Shown here: one piece after another, positions 1 through 9,028 of the stretch
Position numbering within the stretch: position 1 is the stretch's first letter
Layout of the letters: each line of letters begins with the position of its first letter
NCBI GenBank assembly: GCA_937951895.1
Contig: CALFER010000076.1
Location: 1-64,000 of the forward strand
Length of the DNA: 64,000 nt
From: an uncultured bacterium
Lineage (GTDB): Bacteria; CSSED10-310; CALFER01
Direction of reading: 5' to 3'
The notes under the pieces: model-generated
Databases searched by the model: none
What the model saw: only the letters and a program-made list of their open reading frames with translations
What the model was told of the DNA's origin: nothing
Program-made: the position numbers and the translations under genes

Positions 1-141
1 GGCGTATCCTTATCCGCCTTGTTCTTCAATGCTTGGCAGACATCTCAAATGGCTCTGATCGGGTACGACGGGATGACGAATCCGGCCATGACCGAGTTGT
101 ATGACGAACTGAGCATGTGGGAGTTCGGATGGGACTCGTGA
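1..141 (+). CDS. 3' end of a secreted protein carrying the shared Y-W-F-P-S-W-type C-terminal domain
   Basis: Only the last 46 codons are present; the gene enters from the left edge in frame 1 and ends at TGA 139-141. The residues include S-A-L-F-F and end E-F-G-W-D-S. This matches the last third of the domain found at the ends of nine other proteins here (for example G-A-L-F-Y-A and a final F-G-W or F-S-W). The loop between them is a little longer than in the other copies. The upstream part of the protein and its function cannot be seen. The call rests on the pattern of aromatic and Gly residues, so it is moderately secure. Confidence 0.6.
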   Translation, partial: GVSLSALFFNAWQTSQMALIGYDGMTNPAMTELYDELSMWEFGWDS

Positions 142-210
142 CGCACCCCTCCATGTCAATCACGGATCGATGAGCGGCCCTTCTGCTTCAGCGCAGATGA
201 TTCCGGTATG

Positions 211-3200
211 CTAGCTTCGCGTTTTTTGCGCAATCAGGATCAGAACGCTCAGCGCAGCAATTAAAAAGCACAGACTGCCTTGTGTCGTAGATGGAACCGG
301 TTGAGGTGTTGGCGTGGATGTCGGCGTTCCCGGCGTCGGAGTCATGGTGGGAACCGGCGTTTCGGTCGGAATCCCGGTCGGCGAAGATGTGGGAGTTTCG
401 GTCGGCGTGTTGGTCGGCGTGTTGGTCGGGGTATTCGTCGGAGTCGGAGTGAAGGCCGGCGCTTCATCTGAGCCCATATCGAATCCGCCGTTCATCGGTC
501 GGATATCCCCGTCGATATCGTCCGGCGGCAGGTGCGGATACGTCCCGGTGTCGCCTGTCCCCTGATCGATGCAAGGACTACCGCCGGTCAGATGATAGTT
601 AAACGCCGGTGAACCACCGATAAACATCGGATCGGCATTGATGTTACCCGTGCCCGGATACCCGCCGGTGTATTCGACATCCGAATATTCGATCGTGATA
701 ACAGCTCCGCCATGTCCGTAAATTTCATCGTCGATTGCAGCCGTATCATCCCGGAAGATGCAGTTCGTAAACTGAGGGAATCCGTTCCAACTCGCCAGCC
801 CGCCGCCATAATTCGTCGCATAATTGCGTGCGATTGTGCAGTGGCTGAACACGGCATCGCTCGAGTTGTTGTACTGGATTCCGCCGCCGTTGTTGAATGC
901 GATATTGTGACCGATTGTGCAGTTCGTGACGATCGGCGAAGAACTCCCGTCGACGTACATCCCGCCTCCATATGAGGCATCATTGCCGGTGAACGCACAC
1001 CTCGATATCTGAGGCGATCCGGAGTAACAGAACAATCCGCCTCCCTGGCCGGTTGCAGTGCATTTATCGATGATGCAACGGGTAATCGTCGGTGAAGCGC
1101 CGCTGCAGCAGATCCCGCCGCCATGATCGCCCGGCCAGGCTCCGCCCGGAGTGGCACCGTTGATAATGGAGATGCCGCTGATGACCGACGCTGAAGTTTC
1201 GCCGGTGTGCAGGTAGAATCCTCTGCCGCTGTTCTGGCAATCGATGACACAGAGACCGGGATTGCCGCTCACGGATTGAAGGATGACGTTCTTGCCTTTG
1301 AAATCGAGGTTTTTGTTTCCCGTCCCGGTATAAGTCCCGTCCTGCAGCCGGACGGTGACACCGTCGCACACCGCATCGATGGCGGCCTGAATGGTTGCAA
1401 AGTCGCCCGTGCCTGCTGCATTCACGATCGCCTCAGTGCTCCGGCAGGTGAGCTGTATGAAGCCGGAACCGACGTTCGTCATGTATTCCAGCGTGAGCGG
1501 AATGTCGTTGGAGCGGTCTTCGCCGGTACTGCTGGACTGGGTGATATGCGTGACCCGGAACTGGTCGATCGGTTGAGGCGATACATTGTAAACGGTTCGT
1601 ACGACCACAAAATAGGTTCGATTGGTGCCGTACTGGAGTTGAACATTCGCATCGCCGTCGGCAAATGTAACTGTCTGAATGCCGGATGTCAGAGCGAACG
1701 TTGCAACGGTGGCCACCAGAGTGTCGGAGGCGGCTTCGAAGGATCCCGATCCGGTGTCGAGATAAATGAACATATCCTGGAAGATGCCGTTGGCTTCGGC
1801 CGATGTCAGGGGGTCGCCGGCGGATTCCTCGAATAACAATTCGAACGTGACCAGTTCCGCGTCGGAATCCCCGGTTCTTCCATTGTGAACGGCGATGATT
1901 TTGAGCACATCGTTGGTTTCGTCACCCATCATGCCGGCCGGAGCGGTGTTTGTTGTGGGCAATCCGAACTGTCCGCCCTTGTTTTCCCACCAGGCAATAG
2001 TATCAGCCCAATACGCTGCGGAGATGATGTCGAGATCGCCATCCCCATTAATATCAGCACACTCTACGTCATAAGCGCCATCGAAACTGCCATCGATGAG
2101 ATGCTCTGTCCAAATGGTCCCGTTCCTGTCTATGTTCTCCCACCAGGTCACGTCATAGGCTTCAGATTCGGCGGTTACCAGATCAATATCACCATCCGTA
2201 TCAATATCGCACGCAAAAATAGCCTTAGCGCCATCTTGTGGAGCAGAATTCACGTCATGCATCGTCCAGGTCGTTCCGAGTCCATCGGCATTTTCCCACC
2301 AAATGAAGCGATCCGCACCCTGCGCAGCACAAAGGATATCCGCATCTCCATCCCTGTCCATATCACTGGAAGAAACAAAGTACGGCCCATTAATACTGCC
2401 TTCCACGAGATGTTCGGTCCATGAAGTTCCCATGCCATTTCGATTTTCCCACCAGGCGATATCACCGGCACTGATTGCTGCACCTAAAACATCCAGATCC
2501 CCATCGCAATCCATGTCGCCCGTAGCGACGGTCTTTGCTCCGTTGAAATCGCCATCCACGAGATGTTCCGTCCATGAGGTTCCGATGCCGTTGGCATTTT
2601 CCCACCAGGTGATGTCGTCTGCAGTGGATGCAGCACCGAGGATGTCCATATCGCCATCATCATCCACATCAGCCGCTTGAACGTCATACGGATCGTCAAA
2701 AAACGAGGCAACAAAATGTTTTATCCAGACGATACCGGATCCGTCGCTGTTTTCCCACCATGCGATATCTTCCTCGGTCGATGATGCACCTATGACATCC
2801 GCATCACCGTCGTTATCAATATCTGCTGAGAAAACCGAGGTAACCGCACCAAAATTGGCATCCACGAGGTGTTCCGTCCAGGAGGTTCCGATACCATCCG
2901 AATTTTCCCACCAGATGATATCAGTGGCCTGGTAAACTGCACCCACGATATCCATATCACCATCGCCATCCACATCTGATGAAGAAATAGCGTATGGACC
3001 ATCGGGGTTGTCTATTAAATGTTGGGTGGGAAACGCCGCATTCCTGTGGATCGTCTTGTTCTCCCACCAGGTGATGTCATCCGCGACACTGGCGGCACCC
3101 AGAATATCCAGGTCGCCATCCCCATCCACATCAGATACGTGAACGGAGGATGCGCCATCGAACGATGCATTCACCGTGTGAATCGTCCAGGTTGTCCCGA

Positions 3201-4197
3201 TGGCGTCCGCATTCTCCCACCAGGTGATATCAGAAGCGCCGAATGCCGCACCGGCCAGATCGAGATCCCCGTCTGCATCGATGTCCGCCGGATAAACGGA
3301 ATAGGCTCCGGAGAAACTCGCTTCCACCGTACGTTTTGTCCAGATGGTTCCCGTTCCATCGTTTGCCCACCAGGCGATATCACCGGCATCATACGCTGCA
3401 GAAAGAACATCCACGTCTCCGTCCCCGTCCATATCGGCGGAACAAATGGAACGCGCTCCATCGAAATAGGCATCGATGGTGTGCAATGTCCACGTCAAAC
3501 CATCGCCATTGGCGTTTTCCCACCATGCCACATCATCATCGATCGAGGCGGCGCCCAGGATGTCCATGTTCCCATCGCCATCGATATCCGCTGCAGAAAC
3601 CGAACGGACTCCATCGAAAAAAGAAATCAACGTGACTTCGGTCCAGGAGGTTCCCGCACCGTCTACGTTCAGCCAGCATTTGATCGTATCGTCGAACAGC
3701 GCAGCGCCGATCACATCCATGTCGCCATCGCTGTCGAGATCTGCGGAGTACACCGACATGGCTCCGGCAAACGATCCGTTGATGATGTGCTCCGTCCAGG
3801 CGGTTCCCGACCCGTTGGTGTTCTCCCACCAGGTGATGTCGTTCGCCACCACTGCGGCGGCAAGCGCATCCATATCGCCATCGCCGTCAAGATCGGCCGG
3901 AAAAACCGAGTATGGTTCCTCGATGGAGCTGTCGATCGTATGCGTGCTCCACGATGTTCCGCTGCCATTCACATTTTCCCACCATGTCACATCGTCGGCA
4001 TCGCGGGCGCAGCCGAATATATCCATATCACCGTCACCGTCCATGTCGGTGCAATACACGGTATTCGCGCCATCGAAGGAACCGCTCACGGTGTGCTCCG
4101 TCGCGAACGGCACATCACGGGCCTGCGACAACACCGCACCCGACAGGATGAACAGAAGACAACCCAGTGCTCCAGCTCTTTTCAGATTTTCCATCAT
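211..4197 (-). CDS. Giant secreted FG-GAP/VCBS-propeller plus beta-helix protein with a C-terminal membrane tail
   Basis: Predicted surface protein of about 1328 residues. The chosen ATG (4197) lies 5 bases after GGAGG and opens a signal peptide ending near L-S-Q-A. Residues ~25-770 hold 14 repeats of about 52 residues, each with a D-x-D-x-D-G-D-x-D calcium loop and a W-W-E-N motif. Repeats 7 and 14 both end E-N-K, so they look like two seven-bladed propellers. An Ig-like region follows, then a right-handed beta-helix (A-T-I-Q-A-A-I-D start, ~residues 960-1220). A Thr/Pro linker and a hydrophobic segment ending in K-T-R-S close the protein. Unlike its neighbours it lacks the shared C-terminal domain and appears membrane-anchored instead. 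Ligand unknown; a role in adhesion or carbohydrate binding is inference. Confidence 0.85.
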   Translation of the reverse strand: MMENLKRAGALGCLLFILSGAVLSQARDVPFATEHTVSGSFDGANTVYCTDMDGDGDMDIFGCARDADDVTWWENVNGSGTSWSTHTIDSSIEEPYSVFPADLDGDGDMDALAAAVVANDITWWENTNGSGTAWTEHIINGSFAGAMSVYSADLDSDGDMDVIGAALFDDTIKCWLNVDGAGTSWTEVTLISFFDGVRSVSAADIDGDGNMDILGAASIDDDVAWWENANGDGLTWTLHTIDAYFDGARSICSADMDGDGDVDVLSAAYDAGDIAWWANDGTGTIWTKRTVEASFSGAYSVYPADIDADGDLDLAGAAFGASDITWWENADAIGTTWTIHTVNASFDGASSVHVSDVDGDGDLDILGAASVADDITWWENKTIHRNAAFPTQHLIDNPDGPYAISSSDVDGDGDMDIVGAVYQATDIIWWENSDGIGTSWTEHLVDANFGAVTSVFSADIDNDGDADVIGASSTEEDIAWWENSDGSGIVWIKHFVASFFDDPYDVQAADVDDDGDMDILGAASTADDITWWENANGIGTSWTEHLVDGDFNGAKTVATGDMDCDGDLDVLGAAISAGDIAWWENRNGMGTSWTEHLVEGSINGPYFVSSSDMDRDGDADILCAAQGADRFIWWENADGLGTTWTMHDVNSAPQDGAKAIFACDIDTDGDIDLVTAESEAYDVTWWENIDRNGTIWTEHLIDGSFDGAYDVECADINGDGDLDIISAAYWADTIAWWENKGGQFGLPTTNTAPAGMMGDETNDVLKIIAVHNGRTGDSDAELVTFELLFEESAGDPLTSAEANGIFQDMFIYLDTGSGSFEAASDTLVATVATFALTSGIQTVTFADGDANVQLQYGTNRTYFVVVRTVYNVSPQPIDQFRVTHITQSSSTGEDRSNDIPLTLEYMTNVGSGFIQLTCRSTEAIVNAAGTGDFATIQAAIDAVCDGVTVRLQDGTYTGTGNKNLDFKGKNVILQSVSGNPGLCVIDCQNSGRGFYLHTGETSASVISGISIINGATPGGAWPGDHGGGICCSGASPTITRCIIDKCTATGQGGGLFCYSGSPQISRCAFTGNDASYGGGMYVDGSSSPIVTNCTIGHNIAFNNGGGIQYNNSSDAVFSHCTIARNYATNYGGGLASWNGFPQFTNCIFRDDTAAIDDEIYGHGGAVITIEYSDVEYTGGYPGTGNINADPMFIGGSPAFNYHLTGGSPCIDQGTGDTGTYPHLPPDDIDGDIRPMNGGFDMGSDEAPAFTPTPTNTPTNTPTNTPTETPTSSPTGIPTETPVPTMTPTPGTPTSTPTPQPVPSTTQGSLCFLIAALSVLILIAQKTRS
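293..457. repeat. Low-complexity Thr/Pro linker coding repeat
   Basis: On the minus strand this encodes T-P-T-N-T-P and T-E-T-P units joining the beta-helix to the membrane tail of the large surface protein. On the + strand it reads as GTCGGCGTGTTGGTCGG repeats. Confidence 0.8.
1975..4110. repeat. Fourteen tandem ~156-bp coding repeats (FG-GAP/VCBS units)
   Basis: The minus-strand coding sequence repeats a ~52-codon unit. The + strand shows recurring blocks such as TTTTCCCACCAGGTGAT and GATATCCATATCGCCATC. Units are diverged enough that recent slippage is not obvious, but they could recombine or collapse in assembly. Confidence 0.85.
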
Positions 4198-4459
4198 TCC
4201 AACCTCCATCGAGAGTTAATCAGCGATCCTTCCGGCATTTTCCATCGCCTGAAAATTGCTGCTTCCGCTCCTCGGTAATGAACCTCAGGCACGCGCCATA
4301 CCGCACGGGAAGGCTCCAGACCGCAGGAACGGAAGCAGCCGGGCGATATGGTACCCGTTAATTTATGATCGTTTTCCGGGTGCGGCAGTACTGGGTTTTG
4401 GGATGGACAGTACTGGTTTTTTCAGGAAATGATTGCGGTACGACTCCCGGATCGCCGGT
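4198..4459. other. Intergenic region upstream of the large surface-protein gene
   Basis: About 260 bases with no convincing gene. It must contain the promoter of the minus-strand surface-protein gene and any terminator of the LuxR-type gene. The one clear structure is a pair of 9-base direct repeats (annotated separately). I see no strong hairpin plus T-run. Confidence 0.6.
4386..4416. promoter_or_regulatory. Paired direct repeat CAGTACTGG, possible operator
   Basis: CAGTACTGG occurs at 4386-4394 and 4408-4416, 22 bases apart start to start, or about two helical turns. Each contains the palindrome AGTACT. It lies between a LuxR-type regulator gene and the large surface-protein gene, so an operator is plausible but unproven. 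Confidence 0.35.
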
Positions 4460-6073
4460 TTACAGCGATTCCAGATACCGGGAAAGCTCCTGTTCCTGCG
4501 CCAGGCCCAGTTTCTTTCTGATCTGGTACCGGTGCCAATCCACGCTGCGTCTGGAAATAAACAGGATACCGGCTATCCGCGAGGAAGACTGCCGGGTTTT
4601 GATCAGCGAGCAGATCCGGAGCTCTTGCCGGGTCATGGCCGGATTCTTTTTCAACAGGCTCTGCGCGAAATCCGGATACATGGCCGCGAACCGCTTCTGG
4701 AATTCATCCCATGTTTTTGCACTGATCTGGTTGTGCTTGAGTTGCCGGATGGTCTCCCTGACGGTGTCCTCGGAGGTTGTCCCGGTATCGGGACTCGAAC
4801 GCAGCACATTTTTTTCGAAGGACTGGATGATGATATTCTGTTCGGCTATCGTCGCGGCCAGAGCCTGCAGTTCCTGCCTCTGCTGCTCGATTTTCAGGCG
4901 GAAAATTTCGTTTTCTCTCTGTTTCTGTTCACTGTCGAACCGGATCTGGAGCGATCGAATCCGCTGATCGGAATCCTGGTTGAAAATGGCTTCCTTTTCG
5001 GCATGGAACTTTCTGTAGAATCGAAGTGCGTCTTCGAAATCGCCGGACGCTTCCCGGATCGCCGCCAGCCTCTCATTCAGTTCGAAACAGAGGCGCTGTG
5101 TGCCCAGAAAGCTCGAGATAGCCAGGGCTTTCCGGAAGTAGAACTCGGCCTTTCGCCGGTCTTCCAGCTCCATCCAGATGTCGCCCAGGTTTTTCAAGCC
5201 GACGGCCTGCTGAAATCTGTCGCCTGTTCTGTGGGCAGCCCGGATGCTGCCGATCTGAAACCGCCGGGCCCGGCGGGAATCCCCGAGTTTCATGCAGTAG
5301 CCGCCGATCAGGTTGCCGAGAATGAGGCACCCCGGTTTGTCACCGGCGGATTCATGCAGGGCCAGGGACGCCAATGCCGTATCCAGCGCTTTCTGCGGTT
5401 CGCCCAGCCGGTCGTAAATGACCGATATATTGTCCAGCGTATTCGCCTGGTAGGCCTTGTCGCCGAGTTCCTGGAAAAGGTGATGGCTGGCGGTGAAATA
5501 CTTCAGCGAATTCGGATAGTCCTTCAGCTGCAGGTATACCATCGCGATATTGTTCGACGAACTGGCTTCGGTATGCCGGTTTTGAATTTCCTGAGCGATG
5601 TTAAGGGAGTGGCAGTGCGCTTCCAGGGCTTTTTCATAATCACCGAGCCTGTAGTGGATTCCGCCCAGCTGCGTCAAGGAAATCGCCTCGTTCGCACGGT
5701 TGCCCGACTGCCTGTAGTAATCCAGGCCGGCCGAGAATGCGTCCATGGCTTTCGAGAAATCGCTCCTCGCAAAAAACGCATTTCCCATCAGGGACATGAT
5801 TTTGACCTCTTCCGACCGGTCGGCCGGGAGGGTCAGGAGTTTCAATGCTTTGTGTCCCAGTTCAATGGTTGTTTCATTATTTCCGAGACGGTTGTGGCAG
5901 ATCATCATCATCATCAGGCTTCGCGCTGCCAGGCGGGCATCGATCGCCGGATCGGCAAGCCGATACGCTTCTTCTGCTAAAAGCAGACTCCGACGCGTAT
6001 CCGAGTATCTCAGCTGATTGGATTCATGAAGCAGTTCACTGATTCTCGATGTCATGATCTCGGTTGATTCCAC
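4460..6073 (-). CDS. TPR protein with C-terminal LuxR-type DNA-binding domain
   Basis: Soluble regulator of about 537 residues. Residues ~1-380 are tetratricopeptide repeats (recurring A-L-x-x-Y-x-x-A-L patterns such as Y-E-K-A-L-E-A-H). A charged coiled-coil-like stretch (~375-410, E-N-E-I-F-R-L-K-I-E-Q-Q) follows. The C-terminus (~475-530) is a LuxR/GerE helix-turn-helix with I-S-R-R-S-V-D-W-H-R-Y-Q-I-R-K-K-L. No membrane segment or receiver domain is seen, so it probably senses a protein or ligand through the TPRs. The start is uncertain: GTG 6073 (preceded by GGGAAG) or ATG 6055. It lies upstream of, and on the same strand as, the large surface-protein gene, with ~260 bases between. Its target is unknown. 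Confidence 0.8.
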   Translation of the reverse strand: MESTEIMTSRISELLHESNQLRYSDTRRSLLLAEEAYRLADPAIDARLAARSLMMMMICHNRLGNNETTIELGHKALKLLTLPADRSEEVKIMSLMGNAFFARSDFSKAMDAFSAGLDYYRQSGNRANEAISLTQLGGIHYRLGDYEKALEAHCHSLNIAQEIQNRHTEASSSNNIAMVYLQLKDYPNSLKYFTASHHLFQELGDKAYQANTLDNISVIYDRLGEPQKALDTALASLALHESAGDKPGCLILGNLIGGYCMKLGDSRRARRFQIGSIRAAHRTGDRFQQAVGLKNLGDIWMELEDRRKAEFYFRKALAISSFLGTQRLCFELNERLAAIREASGDFEDALRFYRKFHAEKEAIFNQDSDQRIRSLQIRFDSEQKQRENEIFRLKIEQQRQELQALAATIAEQNIIIQSFEKNVLRSSPDTGTTSEDTVRETIRQLKHNQISAKTWDEFQKRFAAMYPDFAQSLLKKNPAMTRQELRICSLIKTRQSSSRIAGILFISRRSVDWHRYQIRKKLGLAQEQELSRYLESL

Positions 6074-6181
6074 AGGCTTCCCGGCAGATGGTCGCTCTCG
6101 TCTGCTTCACTGTAGCAGAACTCATGTCGAAATACACCGATCGAAACAATCGACCTGTCCGCATGCGAACCGCGACTGATT

Positions 6182-6215
6182 AAAAAAAGCCCCTCGACAC
6201 GACTGTCGAAGGGCT
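6182..6215 (-). terminator. Rho-independent terminator of katG
   Basis: Read on the minus strand: AGCCCTTCGACA, loop GTCG, TGTCGAGGGGCT, then seven T. The stem is near-perfect (one G-T-type mismatch) and begins about 20 bases after the katG stop codon. Confidence 0.9.
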
Positions 6216-6235
6216 CAGTGTGGTTCAGACCGGAA

Positions 6236-8431
6236 TCAGACGAGATCGAAGCGGTCGAGATTCATGACTTTGTTCCACACCGCGATGAAATCATTCAGGA
6301 ATTTTTCCTGCGAATCCTTGCAGGCGTAGACTTCGGCTATCGCCCGAAGTTGTGAGTTGGATCCGAAAATGAGATCCACTCGAGTCGCCGTCCACTTCCG
6401 TTCACCCGTCACGCGATCCCGTCCCTCAAACTGCTCCGCTTCCTCGGATGTCGCTTTCCATTCTGTGCACATATCCAGAAGGTTCACGAAGAAATCGTGG
6501 GTGAGCGCTCCGGGTTTTTGTGTGAATACTCCGTGTTTCGATTGCCCGTAATTGGTGTCCAGAACGCGCATGCCTCCCAGGAGCACGGTCATTTCAGGCG
6601 CGGTCAGAGTCAGCAGCTGCGCGCGATCCACCAGGAGTTCCTCGGCGGATACGGCATACCGGGCCTTCTGATAGTTCCGGAAGCCGTCCGCCTTCGGTTC
6701 CAGTACGGCGAAGGATTTCACATCGGTCTGGTCCTGCCTGGCATCCGTACGTCCGGAAGTGAAGGGCACCGTCACGTCATGACCCGCATTTCGGGCCGCC
6801 TGTTCGATGCCGGCGCATCCTCCCAGAACGATCAGATCAGCCATCGACACTTTCTTTCCGGCAGTCTGAGCCGAGTTGAAAGCCTTCTGAATACCCTCGA
6901 GTGTCTGCAGGACTTTCCTGAGCCGGATCGGCTGGTTGACGTCCCAATCCTTCTGAGGGGCGAGACGGATGCGGGCGCCATTCGCACCGCCGCGCTTGTC
7001 CGAACCGCGGAAAGTGGAAGCCGAAGCCCAGGCGGTCGACACCAGTTCGGAGACCGTCAGCCCCGACGCGAGAATGTCCGCTTTCAATCCGACGATGTCC
7101 TTCGCATCAATCAGCGGATGATCCACCGCAGGCACCGGGTCCTGCCAGATCAGTTCTTCTTTGGGAACATCCGGTCCGAGATATCTCGAACGGGGTCCCA
7201 TGTCGCGGTGGGTCAGCTTGAACCAGGCCCGTGCGAACGCATCCGCAAACTCGGCGGGATTCTTGTGAAACCGCCTGGCGATCGGTTCGAAGATCGGATC
7301 CATCCTCAGCGACAGATCCGCGGTGGTCATGATGGTCGTCACGCGTTTGGACGGATCATGGGCTGCCGGTGCGAGATCCTTGTCTCTGACATTGACCGGA
7401 ACCCATTGCCAGGCACCGGCCGGACTCTTCACCAGATTCCAGTCGTAGCCGAAGAGCATGTCGAAGTAGCCGTTGTCCCAGCGGATCGGATTCGGAGTCC
7501 ATGCGCCCTCGATCCCGCTGCTGATCGTGTCGCCGCCCTTGCCGCCACCGAATGTGCTCTTCCATCCGAGTCCTTGTTCCTGGATTCCTGCCCCTTCCGG
7601 TTCGGGCCCCACGTGCGTTGCAGGTCCCGCCCCATGGCATTTGCCGAAGGTGTGACCACCTGCAACCAGAGCAACGGTTTCTTCATCGTTCATCCCCATC
7701 CGTGCAAAGGTTTCGCGGACATCACGCCCCGACGCCACGGCATCCGGCATTCCGTTCGGTCCTTCCGGATTGACATAGATCAATCCCATCTGAACGGCCG
7801 CCAGAGGGTTTTCAAGATCCCGGTTTCCCGAGTATCGATTATCGCCCAGCCACTTGTCTTCTGAACCCCAGTAGATATCTTCTTCAGGTTCCCAGACATC
7901 CGCGCGCCCGCCGCCGAAACCGAACGGTTTCAATCCCATCGATTCGATGGCGCAATTGCCGGCCAGGATCATCAAATCGCCCCAGGAAATTTTCCGGCCG
8001 TACTTCTGTTTGATCGGCCAGAGCAGCCTGCGGGCCTTGTCGAGATTCACATTGTCCGGCCAGCTGTTGAGGGGAGACAAACGCTGATTGCCGGTTCCAC
8101 CGCCGCCTCGACCGTCGCCCATCCGGTAAGTTCCCGCACTGTGCCACGCCATGCGGATGAAGAGCCCGCCGTAATGACCCCAGTCCGCCGGCCACCAGTC
8201 CTGAGAATCGGTCATCAGCGCGAAGAGATCCTTTTTGATGGCTTCCAGATCGAGTTTTTTGAACTCGTCGGCGTACTTGAACGCCTCACCCATCGGATCG
8301 CTTTTGGTTGAATGCTGATGAAGAATCCTCAGGTTGAGCTGGTTCGGCCACCAATCCCGGTTCGACGTGCCGCCGCCGGCGACCGATCGGCCCGATTTTC
8401 CCGTTACGGGACATTTACTCGTGTCGTTCAT
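6236..8431 (-). CDS. katG: Catalase-peroxidase KatG
   Basis: Bifunctional heme enzyme that disproportionates hydrogen peroxide and oxidises phenolic donors; 731 residues, normal for the family. The ATG at 8431 is chosen because AGGAGG lies 7 bases upstream. The first half holds the active heme domain: distal R-M-A-W-H (Arg93, Trp96, His97), the cross-linking Tyr in L-I-Y-V-N-P-E-G-P, the Met in R-M-G-M-N-D, and proximal His in G-G-H-T-F-G-K. The second half is the inactive duplicated domain. The Trp-Tyr-Met triad is therefore intact. The start overlaps the end of the perR-like gene by 17 bases, so the two are co-transcribed and probably translationally coupled. A strong terminator follows. 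Cytoplasmic peroxide defence. Confidence 0.97.
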   Translation of the reverse strand: MNDTSKCPVTGKSGRSVAGGGTSNRDWWPNQLNLRILHQHSTKSDPMGEAFKYADEFKKLDLEAIKKDLFALMTDSQDWWPADWGHYGGLFIRMAWHSAGTYRMGDGRGGGGTGNQRLSPLNSWPDNVNLDKARRLLWPIKQKYGRKISWGDLMILAGNCAIESMGLKPFGFGGGRADVWEPEEDIYWGSEDKWLGDNRYSGNRDLENPLAAVQMGLIYVNPEGPNGMPDAVASGRDVRETFARMGMNDEETVALVAGGHTFGKCHGAGPATHVGPEPEGAGIQEQGLGWKSTFGGGKGGDTISSGIEGAWTPNPIRWDNGYFDMLFGYDWNLVKSPAGAWQWVPVNVRDKDLAPAAHDPSKRVTTIMTTADLSLRMDPIFEPIARRFHKNPAEFADAFARAWFKLTHRDMGPRSRYLGPDVPKEELIWQDPVPAVDHPLIDAKDIVGLKADILASGLTVSELVSTAWASASTFRGSDKRGGANGARIRLAPQKDWDVNQPIRLRKVLQTLEGIQKAFNSAQTAGKKVSMADLIVLGGCAGIEQAARNAGHDVTVPFTSGRTDARQDQTDVKSFAVLEPKADGFRNYQKARYAVSAEELLVDRAQLLTLTAPEMTVLLGGMRVLDTNYGQSKHGVFTQKPGALTHDFFVNLLDMCTEWKATSEEAEQFEGRDRVTGERKWTATRVDLIFGSNSQLRAIAEVYACKDSQEKFLNDFIAVWNKVMNLDRFDLV

Positions 8432-8912
8432 GCATCTTCCTCCTTTGGGTTGAGTGTTCACTTCTCACGGCGCACTGATTGCATACGCCCCTCACTTCCA
8501 CTTGCAACTGCTCAACCTCACCGATCTCATTCAACGACTCCGGAATCTTCAGGTTGTTGAACGCATCGCTGACAACATCCACCGTCAGCCCGCACCTGGT
8601 GCAGATGAAGTGATGATGCCGATGGAGGTTGGCATCGAATCGCGTGCGATCGTAATGTGTTCCGAGCGTGTGGATCAGTCCCAGTTCCTTCAGCAGCCAC
8701 AGCGTGCGGTAAACCGTGTCCTGGGATACGGACGGAATCCGTTTGCGGACCCGCTTGAAAACGCTTTCCGCATCAGGATGATCGCCGACCCGGGCAACCT
8801 CCCGGAATATCTCGCGACGCTGATGGGTCAGCTTGATATCCGCATCCCGGCAGACGGTCTTGAAGTTCTCCATCCGTTTTTCGATATCCTGCCTGTCGAC
8901 TTTCGTGTTCAC
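8415..8912 (-). CDS. perR: Fur-family peroxide regulator (PerR-like)
   Basis: Metal-dependent repressor of about 165 residues. It has a winged-helix N-terminal half (L-T-H-Q-R-R-E-I-F, then T-V-Y-R-T-L-W-L-L) and a metal-binding C-terminal half. The regulatory-site His residues are in H-R-H-H-H-F. Two C-x-x-C pairs (C-T-R-C, C-N-Q-C) form the structural zinc site. The upstream in-frame ATG at 8972 falls inside the -35 box of the promoter, so it is excluded. GTG 8912 (GGAG 10 bases upstream) or ATG 8873 (152 residues) are the realistic starts. It is the first gene of a perR-katG operon and a box overlapping its own -10 suggests autoregulation. PerR rather than Fur is inferred from the katG linkage. 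Confidence 0.9.
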   Translation of the reverse strand: MNTKVDRQDIEKRMENFKTVCRDADIKLTHQRREIFREVARVGDHPDAESVFKRVRKRIPSVSQDTVYRTLWLLKELGLIHTLGTHYDRTRFDANLHRHHHFICTRCGLTVDVVSDAFNNLKIPESLNEIGEVEQLQVEVRGVCNQCAVRSEHSTQRRKMHERHE

Positions 8913-8939
8913 TCGCCTGAATCTCCAAACATTCCTTGG

Positions 8940-8955
8940 TAGGAATATAATCTTA
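8940..8955. promoter_or_regulatory. Candidate Fur/PerR box overlapping the -10 element
   Basis: TAGGAATATAATCTTA is an imperfect palindrome (12 of 16 positions match its reverse complement), A+T-rich like PerR boxes, and covers the -10 of the perR promoter. The operator assignment is inference. Confidence 0.5.
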
Positions 8956-8972
8956 TTTGGTTCATAAGTCAA
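8944..8972 (-). promoter_or_regulatory. Sigma-70-type promoter of perR-katG
   Basis: On the minus strand TTGACT and TATATT are separated by exactly 17 bases, close to consensus. Transcription would start near 8937, about 25 bases before the GTG at 8912. Confidence 0.75.
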
Positions 8973-9028
8973 GAAACCAATTATTGTCGTTCATTTATCC
9001 ACACAAAGAGATCACCGGGATCCCTCGA

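Noticed and set aside
3019..4278. A 419-codon plus-strand open frame across the FG-GAP repeats
   Set aside because: It is an antisense shadow of the repeat array; its repetitiveness mirrors the minus-strand repeats and it lacks a ribosome-binding site.
4433..5980. A 515-codon plus-strand open frame opposite the TPR-LuxR gene
   Set aside because: The minus strand has clear TPR and LuxR motifs; the plus frame has none.
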